DNA from: Spirulina major PCC 6313
Lineage (GTDB): Bacteria > Cyanobacteriota > Cyanobacteriia > Cyanobacteriales > Spirulinaceae
Direction of reading: 5' to 3'
Assembly (NCBI RefSeq): GCF_001890765.1
Contig: NZ_KV878783.1
Span: 3,438,771-3,502,770, forward strand
Length of the DNA stretch: 64,000 bases
Both the position numbers and the translations under genes were made by a program. The first letter of the stretch is position 1; every line of letters begins with the position of its first letter. The notes below the pieces were generated by a model. That model was not told the DNA's origin, did no database searches, and saw only the letters and a program-made list of their open reading frames with translations. Below, one piece after another: positions 1-8,729 of this stretch.

Positions 1-1
1 T

Positions 2-463
2 AACCCCAGCCAAGACTTTCAACAACTCCAGCAAAAACTCAACGCCATCAACCCCAGCTACGCCCGCCGTTTTGCCAGCATCCAAGACAATCCCGAAAGC
101 ATCGCGCTGTTAGCCTTTGATCGCAACAGTAAAGAAGCTGAGTTTTTAACCAATGTCACCGTGGCCGTTGAGCGCGTCCCGACGGAAGTCTCGATGGAAC
201 AGTATGTCCAAGCCGCCGGTCAGCAATTGTCCCAAGCCTATAAAATCGAAGCGCAAGCCTTGCTAACCGTTGGAACCTATCCAGCCGGACAGATTGTTGG
301 CACCATCGTTGCGGATAATGATGTTCCCGTGAAGCAATTGTTTTATTTAGTGCAGGCGGAAAACCAATTTTGGATTATTACCTATGCCACCACTGCGGCG
401 GAATTTGAACAACGGTTGCCCACCTTTCAGCGAAGTATCCAAAGCCTTAAACTGTCGTCCTGA
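2..463 (+). CDS. C-terminal part of a hypothetical protein, PsbP/Mog1-like fold possible
   Basis: The reading frame is open from base 2, so the gene begins outside the window; an internal ATG at 161 is unlikely to be the true start. At least 153 residues are visible. The last 100 residues have a pattern seen in PsbP/DUF1795 (Mog1-like) proteins: a short helix region, then a strand reading QFWIITYAT, then a final helix ending in RSIQSLKL. That resemblance is by eye and the function is unknown. The stop lies 28 bp before nadK on the same strand, so the two may be co-transcribed. Confidence 0.7.
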   Translation, partial: NPSQDFQQLQQKLNAINPSYARRFASIQDNPESIALLAFDRNSKEAEFLTNVTVAVERVPTEVSMEQYVQAAGQQLSQAYKIEAQALLTVGTYPAGQIVGTIVADNDVPVKQLFYLVQAENQFWIITYATTAAEFEQRLPTFQRSIQSLKLSS

Positions 464-490
464 GCCTTCTGCCTTTTTTCTTCTGTTCTG

Positions 491-1411
491 ATGCAACTGA
501 AACACGTCATCATCATCTATAAAGCGGGTCATCCCCTCAGTAAAAAATGGGCGGAAACCTGTGCGCGACAACTCGAAGCTTTGGGAGCACAGGTGCTCGT
601 TGGGCCAAGCGGCCCGAAAGACAATCCCTATCCGGTGTTTTTGTCGTCGATTAATCAGCGGATTGATCTAGGGGTGGTGTTAGGGGGAGATGGGACGACG
701 TTGGCGGCGGCGCGACATTTGGCCCCGGTGGGAACGCCGATTTTGGCGGTCAATGTGGGGGGGCATTTGGGGTTTTTAACGGAGCCGTTTGAGTTGTTTC
801 GCGAGACGGAACAGGTGTGGGCGCGGTTGATTGAAGATCGCTACGCGGTGCAGCGGCGGATGATGTTGCAGGCCTATTTGCTGGAAGGCGATCGCATCAT
901 GCCCACGGTGATCAGTGAGCAATTTCTCTGCCTCAATGAAATCTGCATTAAACCGGCCAGTGTGGATCGGATGCCCACCTCGATTTTGGAAATGGAGGTG
1001 GATGGGGAAATTGTTGATCAATACCATGGCGATGGGTTGATCGTGGCGACCCCCACCGGCTCGACCTGTTACAACGCTTCGGCCAATGGCCCGATTGTGC
1101 ATTCGGGGATGGATGCGATCGCCATTACGCCCATTTGCCCCCTCAGCCTTTCGACGCGACCGATCGTGATGCCCCCCGGCTCGGTGATTAGCGTTTGGCC
1201 CTTGGGCGATGTGGATCTCTATACCAAACTCTGGACGGATGGGGTGATCGCCTCGCAGATTTGGCCAGGGCAACGGGTGAATATCAGCATGGCGGACTGC
1301 CAAGCCAAATTTATCATCCTGCAAAGTGATCAATCCTTTTACCAAACCCTCCGGGAAAAACTCCACTGGGGCGGCACTCGGATTCACTACGACCCAGGGG
1401 CAATGAATTAA
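491..1411 (+). CDS. nadK: NAD kinase
   Basis: This cytosolic enzyme phosphorylates NAD to NADP using ATP or polyphosphate. The protein has 306 residues, normal for the family. The diagnostic GGDGTT loop is at residues 65-70, followed by NVGGHLGFLTE (residues 88-98). The second signature, with PTGSTCYN and then SANGPIVH, is in the middle of the protein. Cyanobacteria usually carry two NAD kinases; which of the two this is cannot be decided here. The ATG at 491 follows a pyrimidine-rich leader without a strong Shine-Dalgarno. It ends facing the CHASE2 gene, with a palindrome cluster between them. Confidence 0.95.
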   Translation: MQLKHVIIIYKAGHPLSKKWAETCARQLEALGAQVLVGPSGPKDNPYPVFLSSINQRIDLGVVLGGDGTTLAAARHLAPVGTPILAVNVGGHLGFLTEPFELFRETEQVWARLIEDRYAVQRRMMLQAYLLEGDRIMPTVISEQFLCLNEICIKPASVDRMPTSILEMEVDGEIVDQYHGDGLIVATPTGSTCYNASANGPIVHSGMDAIAITPICPLSLSTRPIVMPPGSVISVWPLGDVDLYTKLWTDGVIASQIWPGQRVNISMADCQAKFIILQSDQSFYQTLREKLHWGGTRIHYDPGAMN

Positions 1412-1505
1412 TCCCTACGGTTAAGGCTACTGCTGATACACAACGTTCTAAGGTTGACCTCGCCTGCGTTTAATTCCCCTCTGTCGTCAAGGCAGTGCGC
1501 TAGAA

Positions 1506-1556
1506 GCTCACACTACAGAGGATTCCAGGCAGGATAGTGTGAGCCAGAGGCTCACA
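1506..1556. repeat. Three-arm palindrome cluster between convergent genes
   Basis: GCTCACACTA (1506-1515) is perfectly complementary to TAGTGTGAGC (1535-1544). The second arm also pairs perfectly as TGTGAGC (1538-1544) with GCTCACA (1550-1556) around a 5-nt loop. The middle arm can therefore fold with either neighbour but not both. It sits between the ends of nadK and the CHASE2 gene and may act as a bidirectional transcription stop, although there is no clear U-tract. Confidence 0.6.
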
Positions 1557-1604
1557 CATGCCCCCTCCAGATTCGTAACTTGGGTTATGGATCAGCAGTA
1601 GCGG

Positions 1605-4127
1605 TTAAGGGGAGGCGGCTGGAGGCTTGGGCTGTTGAGAGAGCAGATCCGTAGCAGCAGCGGCGGGGAGGGGTTTTGACCAGAGGTAGCCTTGGCCGAA
1701 GTCGCAGTGGAGCGATCGCAACCGTTCCGCATCCTCTGGGGTTTCAATCCCCTCGGCAATGATATCCATGCCCAAGGTATGCCCCAGGTCAATAATCATC
1801 CGCACGATCGCATCATCTTCGGCACTGTCGGCCATGTGACGCACAAAGGATTGATCCACCTTGAGGGTATCGAGGGGAAACCGCCGCAATTGGCTCAGGG
1901 ACGAGTAGCCCGTGCCGAAATCATCCAAACTGAGCCGACAGCCCAAGGCCTTGAACCGCAACATTAAATCAATTGCCACGTCCACATTGCCCATCACCAT
2001 ACTTTCGGTAATTTCCAGCTTGAGGCAATGGCCCGGCAGTTCAGCCGCTATGATCCATTGGGCGAGACGTTCCACCACATCCCCCTGATCAAATTGGCGA
2101 CTGGAGAGGTTAATGCTCATGATTAACCCGGCGTGGGGAAAGGTGCGCGTCCATTCTTGAATCTGGGCGATCGCGGTCTGACCGATCCAATCCCCCAGGG
2201 GCACGATCAACCCCGTTTCCTCCGCCAGGGGAATAAATGCCCCCGGTGCAATAAAACCCCGCTGGGGATGAATCCAGCGCACCAAGGCTTCAAACCCGGC
2301 AATCCGGTCGGTGGCGAGATCCACAATCGGCTGATAGTAGAGGGTGAATTCTTCAGCGGCGATCGCCCGCCGCAAATCCGCTTCGAGGTTAAACCGCTGC
2401 ACCGTTTCCGCCTGCATCCCGGCACTAAATACGGCATAGCTGTTGCTGCCTTTCGCTTGGGCGCGATACATGGCGGTGTGGGCATCGCGGAGGAGATCCG
2501 CAGGGCGGTGGGTCTGTTGTGCGTTGGGAACGGTGATGCCGATGCTGGCGGCTAGGGAGGGGGGAAGGTGGGTTTGGAGGGTTTCAGCGGTGGCGGTGAG
2601 GGCGGCGGGATCGGCCAGGGGCAGGGCGATCGCAAACTCTCCTTCGCTGATCCGGGCGATCTGCGCCGTTCGTGGCAGATGGGTGCGGAGGGTGCATTCA
2701 ATGCGTTGCAGGAGGCGATCGCTATGGTGGGGATCAAGACTACGACTGATCAACATCCAATGATCCAACGCCATCCATAACACCCCCACCGGAGCCGCAC
2801 GGCGTAAGCGGGCCTCAAGCTGCCGTAGGAATGCGGCTTCATTGAGCAGTCCGGTCACGGGTTCATGGTTGGTGGTGTAAAACAGGCGGTGAGCCATGGC
2901 GACTAGCAGCGCCGTCCAGAACCCGGCGATCGGTTCCGCCACGGGAATCCAGACCCCTTGTCCCCAACAGACCCAACCCACCCCGATGAGCAGCACCGTT
3001 CCCAAGGCCCCCACCCCCACCAACACCGCCGGATGGCGCAGATACCAGGCGATCGCCCCCCCAAACACCACCCAAGCCCACAACCCGATCCACTCCCCCA
3101 GCGGCGAACTCCCCCGCCACGGACTGACCCGCCCCGCCAAGAGATCCAACAACTGCCGCACCATCTGCCCATGAATCATCACCCCCGACATCTGCACCTT
3201 CCCGGAACCTGACCGGTAGGGCGTAAAGCGCGCATCTTTTAAACTCGGAGCCACCGAACCGATCAGGATAATCCGGTCGCGAATCAGGTGGGGATCAACG
3301 TCTGTGGTGAGGAGGGTGGTGAGGGTGATCGTCGGGGCAACGGGTTGACGGCCAGCATAGTCGAGGAGGATTTGATAGCCGCGATGGTCAATCTGTTGAT
3401 AGCCGCCGCTGGTGGCACTGAGGCGCGGCAAGTACACCTCGTTAATTTGCAACGCCTCAGGGGTGACTTGGATCGCAGGAGGAGCTATCGCCCCTAAACC
3501 CACCCGCAGCGCAAAGGAATAATAGTCGCGATCGCTCCCCGCCACAAACAACAAATTCCGACGCACCACCCCATCGGGATCTAACACCAGATCATTAAAC
3601 CCCACCCGCTCCGGGGGAACCACCGCCGGAGCCGGAATCCCGTTGCTATTGTCCGTAATCGCGATCAGGTTCGGAGCCTGTAACTGCGCTGTCAAGGCAG
3701 CCGTACCGGGCGGGTGGAACAAGTCACGATACAGATCTAAACCGATCACCGTGGGGTCATGGCGTTGGAGACGGCGCAGGGCTTCGGCTAGCTGTTGATC
3801 CTTGAGGGGCCATCCATAGCGTTGCAAATCCGTCTCAGTGATCGTGACGATCAACAGACGCGCATCTAGGGGCGCATCGGGTTCGGCTTGGACGAATCGA
3901 TCAAAAATCGCCAATTCCAACGGTTCCAGCAGACTCCAACGCTGCACCCCCTGATAGCCCACCGTGATCACCACACTGGCTATCAACACCGAACGACTCG
4001 CCACCCCCACCATTCGAGGCCACACCGGCAGCCTCGCCCCGCCCCAATGAATCAGAACATCCGGGCGGCTCAGGTGCTGTCGCAGTTGGTCGATCAACTT
4101 CGCCCCAAACTTGAAAAAAGGTGACAT
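1605..4127 (-). CDS. CHASE2 sensor with degenerate GGDEF and intact EAL (c-di-GMP phosphodiesterase)
   Basis: This 840-residue membrane protein is predicted to sense an extracytoplasmic signal and break down cyclic di-GMP. An N-terminal membrane segment lies near residues 45-60. A CHASE2 domain follows to about residue 330 and includes DPDGVVRR. Two or three transmembrane helices span 345-415. The GGDEF domain (about 420-570) has SEGEF at 494-498 in place of GGDEF, so cyclase activity is unlikely. The EAL domain (about 580-830) keeps EALVRW (613-618), a conserved Glu in EITES, DDFGTGYSS (735-743) and EGIET, as in active phosphodiesterases. The ATG at 4127 gives the full N-terminal helix. It is a single gene on the minus strand. 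Confidence 0.9.
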   Translation of the reverse strand: MSPFFKFGAKLIDQLRQHLSRPDVLIHWGGARLPVWPRMVGVASRSVLIASVVITVGYQGVQRWSLLEPLELAIFDRFVQAEPDAPLDARLLIVTITETDLQRYGWPLKDQQLAEALRRLQRHDPTVIGLDLYRDLFHPPGTAALTAQLQAPNLIAITDNSNGIPAPAVVPPERVGFNDLVLDPDGVVRRNLLFVAGSDRDYYSFALRVGLGAIAPPAIQVTPEALQINEVYLPRLSATSGGYQQIDHRGYQILLDYAGRQPVAPTITLTTLLTTDVDPHLIRDRIILIGSVAPSLKDARFTPYRSGSGKVQMSGVMIHGQMVRQLLDLLAGRVSPWRGSSPLGEWIGLWAWVVFGGAIAWYLRHPAVLVGVGALGTVLLIGVGWVCWGQGVWIPVAEPIAGFWTALLVAMAHRLFYTTNHEPVTGLLNEAAFLRQLEARLRRAAPVGVLWMALDHWMLISRSLDPHHSDRLLQRIECTLRTHLPRTAQIARISEGEFAIALPLADPAALTATAETLQTHLPPSLAASIGITVPNAQQTHRPADLLRDAHTAMYRAQAKGSNSYAVFSAGMQAETVQRFNLEADLRRAIAAEEFTLYYQPIVDLATDRIAGFEALVRWIHPQRGFIAPGAFIPLAEETGLIVPLGDWIGQTAIAQIQEWTRTFPHAGLIMSINLSSRQFDQGDVVERLAQWIIAAELPGHCLKLEITESMVMGNVDVAIDLMLRFKALGCRLSLDDFGTGYSSLSQLRRFPLDTLKVDQSFVRHMADSAEDDAIVRMIIDLGHTLGMDIIAEGIETPEDAERLRSLHCDFGQGYLWSKPLPAAAATDLLSQQPKPPAASP

Positions 4128-4217
4128 GGGATGAACAAAAAAAAGCAGGGACGATGCACTATGTTGTCTTAACGCATCTGAAATTTATAGAACCTACTGG
4201 CGTGACCCATATTAATC

Positions 4218-4283
4218 GGTGGGTTACGGCGGATTGCTGGGTTGCCGTGATAGTAGGATTTTAATCCGCCTAACCCACCCTAC
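4218..4283 (-). repeat. 66-bp dispersed palindromic element, copy A
   Basis: This is one of four 66-bp copies in the window and runs in the opposite orientation to the other three. On the plus strand it starts with GGTGGGTTACGGCGGATT and ends with AATCCGCCTAACCCACC plus CTAC. The ends are nearly perfect inverted complements, so the whole element can fold into one long hairpin. It lies between two minus-strand genes, downstream of the DUF928 gene. Confidence 0.85.
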
Positions 4284-4346
4284 AATAACTACAATAAAGT
4301 AGCATTTTAGCTGTGCCATGATCGTAGGGTGCTGTGGTAGGAACGG

Positions 4347-5057
4347 CTAAAGCAACGCACTGAGGGCATCGAGTCCCAGATCTGTGAGGAGTTGGTTCCA
4401 CTGGGCTTGTACCTGGGGATGGTCGGGATAGGTTTGGTAGAGGGCGGCGAGAATCGCGATCGCATCACTCCAATGTGCCCCCGCTTGCGCGATCGCCGCC
4501 TGGTTTAATTGGGTTGGAATATCCTCCTCCTGGATCTCAGCCAAATCTTGCGACCCCGCCACCCGTTTAAGCCAGCCCTCCACCACCAGATCTTGAGAGG
4601 GATCAGCTTCATCACACAGCACCGCAAAATACCAATGATAGGGCTGCTCCAAGGCCAAAACCGCCGCCGGAATCTCAATCCCCACCAAGGTTGCTGCCAC
4701 CGGAACCGCTCGCCGCGTTTCATACAAAATCTGCCCCTCATCATCCAACACCAATAACTCCACTAGATGCTCTGCACCCAAACTCGGCATCACAAAATAC
4801 AACATCGGCTCTGTGGCCGCCGTCACTCCCAAATTCGTCACCGGATTCAAGGCAATCAAGGGCCGCACCCCCCGCGCACAGCCGCCCCTCGTGCCGCCCC
4901 CCACTCGTTGGCCGGGAAATTCACTGCCGCTATTGTCCTCTGCCCATGCTGCCGTGATCGGCTGGGCGATCGGGACGCGGGGCGCAAGGGTCGGCAACAC
5001 CACCCCCCCGATCACACATCCTCCAACGATGCCCCCTAAGATTGTCCGAATCATCAT
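4347..5057 (-). CDS. DUF928 domain-containing exported protein
   Basis: The protein has about 236 residues when started at the ATG at 5057, which has GGAG 8 nt upstream and leads straight into a hydrophobic signal segment; an in-frame start at 5114 would add 19 unlikely residues. The mature part contains the DUF928 pattern: ALNPVTNLGVTAATEPML followed by a beta-sandwich-like region and then helical repeats. DUF928 proteins are largely cyanobacterial, are predicted to be periplasmic and have no known function. In some cyanobacteria they lie near CHASE2 proteins, as here, with a CHASE2 gene next door on the same strand. That link is an inference. Confidence 0.8.
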   Translation of the reverse strand: MMIRTILGGIVGGCVIGGVVLPTLAPRVPIAQPITAAWAEDNSGSEFPGQRVGGGTRGGCARGVRPLIALNPVTNLGVTAATEPMLYFVMPSLGAEHLVELLVLDDEGQILYETRRAVPVAATLVGIEIPAAVLALEQPYHWYFAVLCDEADPSQDLVVEGWLKRVAGSQDLAEIQEEDIPTQLNQAAIAQAGAHWSDAIAILAALYQTYPDHPQVQAQWNQLLTDLGLDALSALL

Positions 5058-5234
5058 GTTGTGGTCTCCACTAAAGGCCATTGATGCTATTTCTATTCTG
5101 ACCGTCTTCCTCATTGATTGCCCAGCATCTCCTTGAGTTGAGGATGATCCTTCGGCTCCCGCAGCCTATCCCTAGGACTCAAATCCTTGCGTCTGAGGCA
5201 GCCGGTTGTAGGATCAAAACAGAATCATTAAACA

Positions 5235-5669
5235 ATGGGGCTTATGGAGAGTCAGCAATCCGGTATTTCCTGCCATGACGATGATGTCATCGCCTTTGGT
5301 GACAACACCTTTAAGGTGGGAAAGTTTCGTAAAGCGGTGCAAGACTGCTTTGGACATGATATTGGGTATGGCTTAATGGCGTTGCTCAAGAGTGCGGGGG
5401 TGGCGATCGAGGCGAGGGCCGTGAGTCCGACGGGAAATAAAGAAGATTTTGCGCAATGGTTCACCCAGGGGATCGCCTGTGAATTGCTGCAAACGGATAC
5501 GCCAGGCTGGAAAAATGCGCGGGTGAAAATCACGATTGATATTGAGGTGATGCCGGCGATCGCGCCCCCGTCTCGCCCCAATCCCAACCCCCAAGCCTTT
5601 GATGAGTTTGAAGACCTCGAATTTGAACGCGATGTCACCCTCCATGCAGATGTGTGGTCGGATGGCTAA
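5235..5669 (+). CDS. KGK domain-containing protein
   Basis: This 144-residue soluble protein has no signal peptide. The N-terminal region has the KGK-family pattern: DDDVIAFGDNTFKVGKFRKA, with a Lys-Gly-Lys-like core reduced to VGKF. The family is found mainly in cyanobacteria and its role is unknown. The C-terminus is acidic and proline-rich (PSRPNPNPQAFDEFEDLEFE). The ATG at 5235 or the one at 5244 could be the start. It is followed by a 169-bp gap before the kinase gene and is divergent from the DUF928 gene. Confidence 0.65.
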   Translation: MGLMESQQSGISCHDDDVIAFGDNTFKVGKFRKAVQDCFGHDIGYGLMALLKSAGVAIEARAVSPTGNKEDFAQWFTQGIACELLQTDTPGWKNARVKITIDIEVMPAIAPPSRPNPNPQAFDEFEDLEFERDVTLHADVWSDG

Positions 5670-5838
5670 GCATTTGAGGGAATCGAGGCAGTGAGGCCAA
5701 AGGTGAAGGAAAAAGCCGCATTCAGTCAACCTCACGTTATCGTTTCCCCATCGAAAAACCTTGTCCCCTAAAATGGACCGGACTGGCATTTTTACGCGAT
5801 CATGATTATTGGTGATCCTCTCTGTGTGTCGCTAACCC

Positions 5839-7986
5839 ATGGGCTATTGCCTCAATCCATATTGTCCCTCTCCTGACGATCCTCGCAACCTTGAGAACGT
5901 CACCTGCCGTCATTGTGGTTCAGATCTGATCCTGTGCGATCGCTACCGTGTTCGGGGTTTACTGAGCGATCACAGCGGTTTTGCGAAGATTTTTGAGGTG
6001 TGGGACGGTACAACGGTCAAGATCCTTAAAGTCCTCAAAGCGGAACACAACACCAGCGAGAAAATTGTCAGCCTCTTTAAACAAGAAGCCCTCGTCCTCA
6101 GCCAACTCCACCACCCCGGCATTCCCCGCATTGATGACCACGGCTATTTTGAATATTCTCCCCGCGACAGTGCCTATCCGCTCCATTGTTTTGTGATGGA
6201 AAAAATTGACGGGCCAAATCTCAGCCAGTGGATGCATCAACAGGGTAATTTGCTGATCAGTGAATCCCAGGCTCTTGATTGGCTTGAACAACTCACCACC
6301 ATCCTGCATTTAGTCCATCAAAAAAATTATTTTCATCGTGATATTAAATTGCAAAATATCATGATGCGCTCAACGGGTCAGTTGGTGTTGATTGACTTCG
6401 GGACAGCGCGGGAAATGACCTACACGTACCTCGCGAAAGCGGGTCAATCTGGCAATATTACGCGGGTCAGTTCGGCGGGCTACACCCCCCCGGAACAGCA
6501 GCAGGGCCACGCTGTCCCCCAATCGGACTTTTTTGCCTTGGGGCGTACGTTTGTGTATTTACTGACGGGGAAGACCTTAGAGGATCGCGATATTTACGAC
6601 CCGCTTGCGAATGAATTTCGCTGGCGACACCATGCCCCGGATTTATCCCCGGCGTTCATGGCGTTTATTGATCAATTAATGGCCCATCGGGCGGCGGATC
6701 GTCCCCCGGATACTCAAACCATGCTGCGGCAGATTGTGGCGTTGAAGCGATCGCTCTCCCAGCCCGACAACTTCTTAGTTTCTGCCACCCCCCCCGCAGA
6801 TCTGACCCGACTTCCGGAAACGGCGCTGCAAGTGTCCCCCGAAAGCCCCACCGTGCCCCAGGAGTCCCCGGATCGCCGGTCTTGGCCCTTGGGGTTAGGG
6901 ATTGCGATCGCGCTCCTGTTGGGAGGCTACGGCAGTTGGCAGGTCTATCAAGTTGTGCAGTTGCCGACGATTACCCAAACCCTCCCCAGGGGTTTTACCG
7001 GCCATCAAAGTTTTATCAACAGTGTGACGATTAGCCCCGATAGTCAAACGGTGATCACGGGCAGCGCCGATAAAACGATTAAGGTGTGGGACTTGGCGAC
7101 GGGGGCGATCCTGCGCACCTTGACCGGCCATGACAGTTTTGTCAATGCGATCGCCCTCAGTCCTGATGGGCAATTTTTGATCAGCGGCAGTGCCGATAAA
7201 ACGATTAAAGTGTGGCAGATCAACACCGGACAATTGATCCGCACCCTGACGGGCCACACCAATTTCGTCGATACCCTCATCCTCAGTGACGACGGCCAAA
7301 CCCTCGTCAGTACCGGCGCAGATCGCACGATCCGGATCTGGGATTGGCAACGCGACGCACCCCCCCAAACCTTAACGGGACATCAAGGGTTTATTAATGC
7401 CCTCGCCCTCAGTAGCGATGGGCGGACACTGATGAGCGGCAGTGCTGACCATCGCGTCAAGGTCTGGGATTTAATCACGGGCAAGGTGCGCCATACCTTA
7501 GAGGGTCACACGGGGTTTATTAATTGCCTGGTGGTGAGTCCCGATGGCCAGTGGGTGGCCAGTGGCAGCGCTGATAAAACCATTCGCATTTGGGATGTGA
7601 AAACGGGGCGGGTGCTGAAGGTGCTCAACGGTCATCAGGGCTTTGTGAATGATCTGGCGATCAGCCCCGATGGGCGGTGGTTGGTGAGCGGCAGTGCTGA
7701 CCACCAGGTGAAGGTTTGGGACATGACCGATGGGACATTACACCACACCCTCACAGGACATCTCAGTTTTGTGAATCGGATCAAAATTAGCCAAGATGGC
7801 CGCTGGATTGTTAGTGCCAGCGCCGATCAGACGATTCGCCTCTGGAATTTGAAGACGGGGGATGCGATCGCCACCCTCACCGGCTACCCCCACCATATCA
7901 ATGATTTTGCCATTAGCCCCGATGATCAATTTGTGGTGACCGGTAGTGGTGCGAGTCAACTGGCGATCTGGCCCGTGGAATTGTGA
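5839..7986 (+). CDS. Membrane-anchored serine/threonine kinase with zinc ribbon and WD40 propeller
   Basis: This 715-residue signalling protein has four parts. A zinc-ribbon-like Cys4 motif comes first (Cys 4, 9, 23, 26). A Hanks-type kinase domain spans about 35-305, with HRDIKLQN (166-173) and DFGTA (186-190). A single transmembrane helix lies at about 350-370. Eight WD40 repeats, the last one degenerate, fill 386-715. The glycine loop is unusual: it reads LLSDHSGFAKIFEV rather than a canonical GxGxxG, although catalytic residues are present. The kinase should be cytoplasmic and the propeller on the other side of the membrane. Substrates are unknown. The repeats are highly alike (GHxxFxN ... 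GSADxxxKVWD), which suggests recent internal duplication. A terminator follows. Confidence 0.93.
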   Translation: MGYCLNPYCPSPDDPRNLENVTCRHCGSDLILCDRYRVRGLLSDHSGFAKIFEVWDGTTVKILKVLKAEHNTSEKIVSLFKQEALVLSQLHHPGIPRIDDHGYFEYSPRDSAYPLHCFVMEKIDGPNLSQWMHQQGNLLISESQALDWLEQLTTILHLVHQKNYFHRDIKLQNIMMRSTGQLVLIDFGTAREMTYTYLAKAGQSGNITRVSSAGYTPPEQQQGHAVPQSDFFALGRTFVYLLTGKTLEDRDIYDPLANEFRWRHHAPDLSPAFMAFIDQLMAHRAADRPPDTQTMLRQIVALKRSLSQPDNFLVSATPPADLTRLPETALQVSPESPTVPQESPDRRSWPLGLGIAIALLLGGYGSWQVYQVVQLPTITQTLPRGFTGHQSFINSVTISPDSQTVITGSADKTIKVWDLATGAILRTLTGHDSFVNAIALSPDGQFLISGSADKTIKVWQINTGQLIRTLTGHTNFVDTLILSDDGQTLVSTGADRTIRIWDWQRDAPPQTLTGHQGFINALALSSDGRTLMSGSADHRVKVWDLITGKVRHTLEGHTGFINCLVVSPDGQWVASGSADKTIRIWDVKTGRVLKVLNGHQGFVNDLAISPDGRWLVSGSADHQVKVWDMTDGTLHHTLTGHLSFVNRIKISQDGRWIVSASADQTIRLWNLKTGDAIATLTGYPHHINDFAISPDDQFVVTGSGASQLAIWPVEL

Positions 7987-7996
7987 ACAACATCAA

Positions 7997-8033
7997 AAAA
8001 CAGGACGAGAGTGAAACCATCTCGCCCTGTTTT
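7997..8033. terminator. Bidirectional intrinsic terminator
   Basis: AAAACAGG-CGAGA pairs with TCTCG-CCTGTTTT across a short loop, with A-rich sequence on the left and T-rich on the right. It sits between the convergent kinase and anti-sigma genes, so it can serve both strands. Confidence 0.75.
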
Positions 8034-8065
8034 GGGGTGCTATGACGGGAACCAGACCGCGATCG

Positions 8066-8632
8066 CTAAGGCATGGGAATGTCCACCACCGGGCGATCAA
8101 TGGAAATACTCAGGTCACTACTCGGAGCGGGGAGCGTGGGAATTTCCACCACCGGTTGATTAACGGCAATCATGAGGCTTGAGGAGGATGCATCCAGATT
8201 GCCGGGGTCGTTATGGGCTAAGCGGGGTGACAAGGGTGAACCGGAAAAGAAGAGCGACAAAGCACCCACCGCCGCCGCTGCGATCGCACCACCACCCCAA
8301 GCCCAGCGCGACCAAACCCGACGATGATCTTCCGCCTCAAACACACCAGCCAAGAGATCCTCGGTGGATTGTTGAGGGGCAGGAATGGGAAGGGTTTGCA
8401 ATCCGTAGCGCAGTTTTTGGAGACGACGGTGCAGGTGTTGGGCTGTGGGGTCATCGGCAAGCCAGGTTTGAACCTCCTGACGTTCAGCAGGGGAGACCTC
8501 ACCGTCGAGGTAAGCGCTGAGCAGTTCAAAACGATCGCGTTGGTGAATATCCATGGGGGACTCGAAATCAGAGGAATCAGAGGGTAAAGAATAGCGGTAG
8601 TTGGCAGCAGGTCGATCGTTATTGGTTGTCAT
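8066..8632 (-). CDS. Anti-sigma factor of the SigG-type ECF sigma factor
   Basis: This 188-residue protein probably holds the neighbouring ECF sigma factor at the membrane. The N-terminal cytoplasmic part has the RseA-like helical signature RFELLSAYLDGEVSPAERQE. No zinc-binding cysteines are present. One transmembrane helix follows at about residues 110-131 (GGGAIAAAAVGALSLFF), and a short periplasmic tail contains two copies of a PVVEIP/PVVDIP motif. The gene lies 97 bp downstream of the sigma gene on the same strand, the usual arrangement for cyanobacterial sigG and its regulator. An internal ATG at 8554 is an alternative start. Confidence 0.8.
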   Translation of the reverse strand: MTTNNDRPAANYRYSLPSDSSDFESPMDIHQRDRFELLSAYLDGEVSPAERQEVQTWLADDPTAQHLHRRLQKLRYGLQTLPIPAPQQSTEDLLAGVFEAEDHRRVWSRWAWGGGAIAAAAVGALSLFFSGSPLSPRLAHNDPGNLDASSSSLMIAVNQPVVEIPTLPAPSSDLSISIDRPVVDIPMP

Positions 8633-8729
8633 GACAGTTCACCCCATTAATGGCTTGACAAATCCCTGATAGCTTGGTGTACATTTTATCCCGATTAACA
8701 GGCGATCGCGAGAAGAGCACCCAAAATAG

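Noticed and set aside
7987-8065. Possible small gene between the kinase and anti-sigma genes
   Set aside because: The space is filled by a bidirectional terminator and has no frame of useful length.
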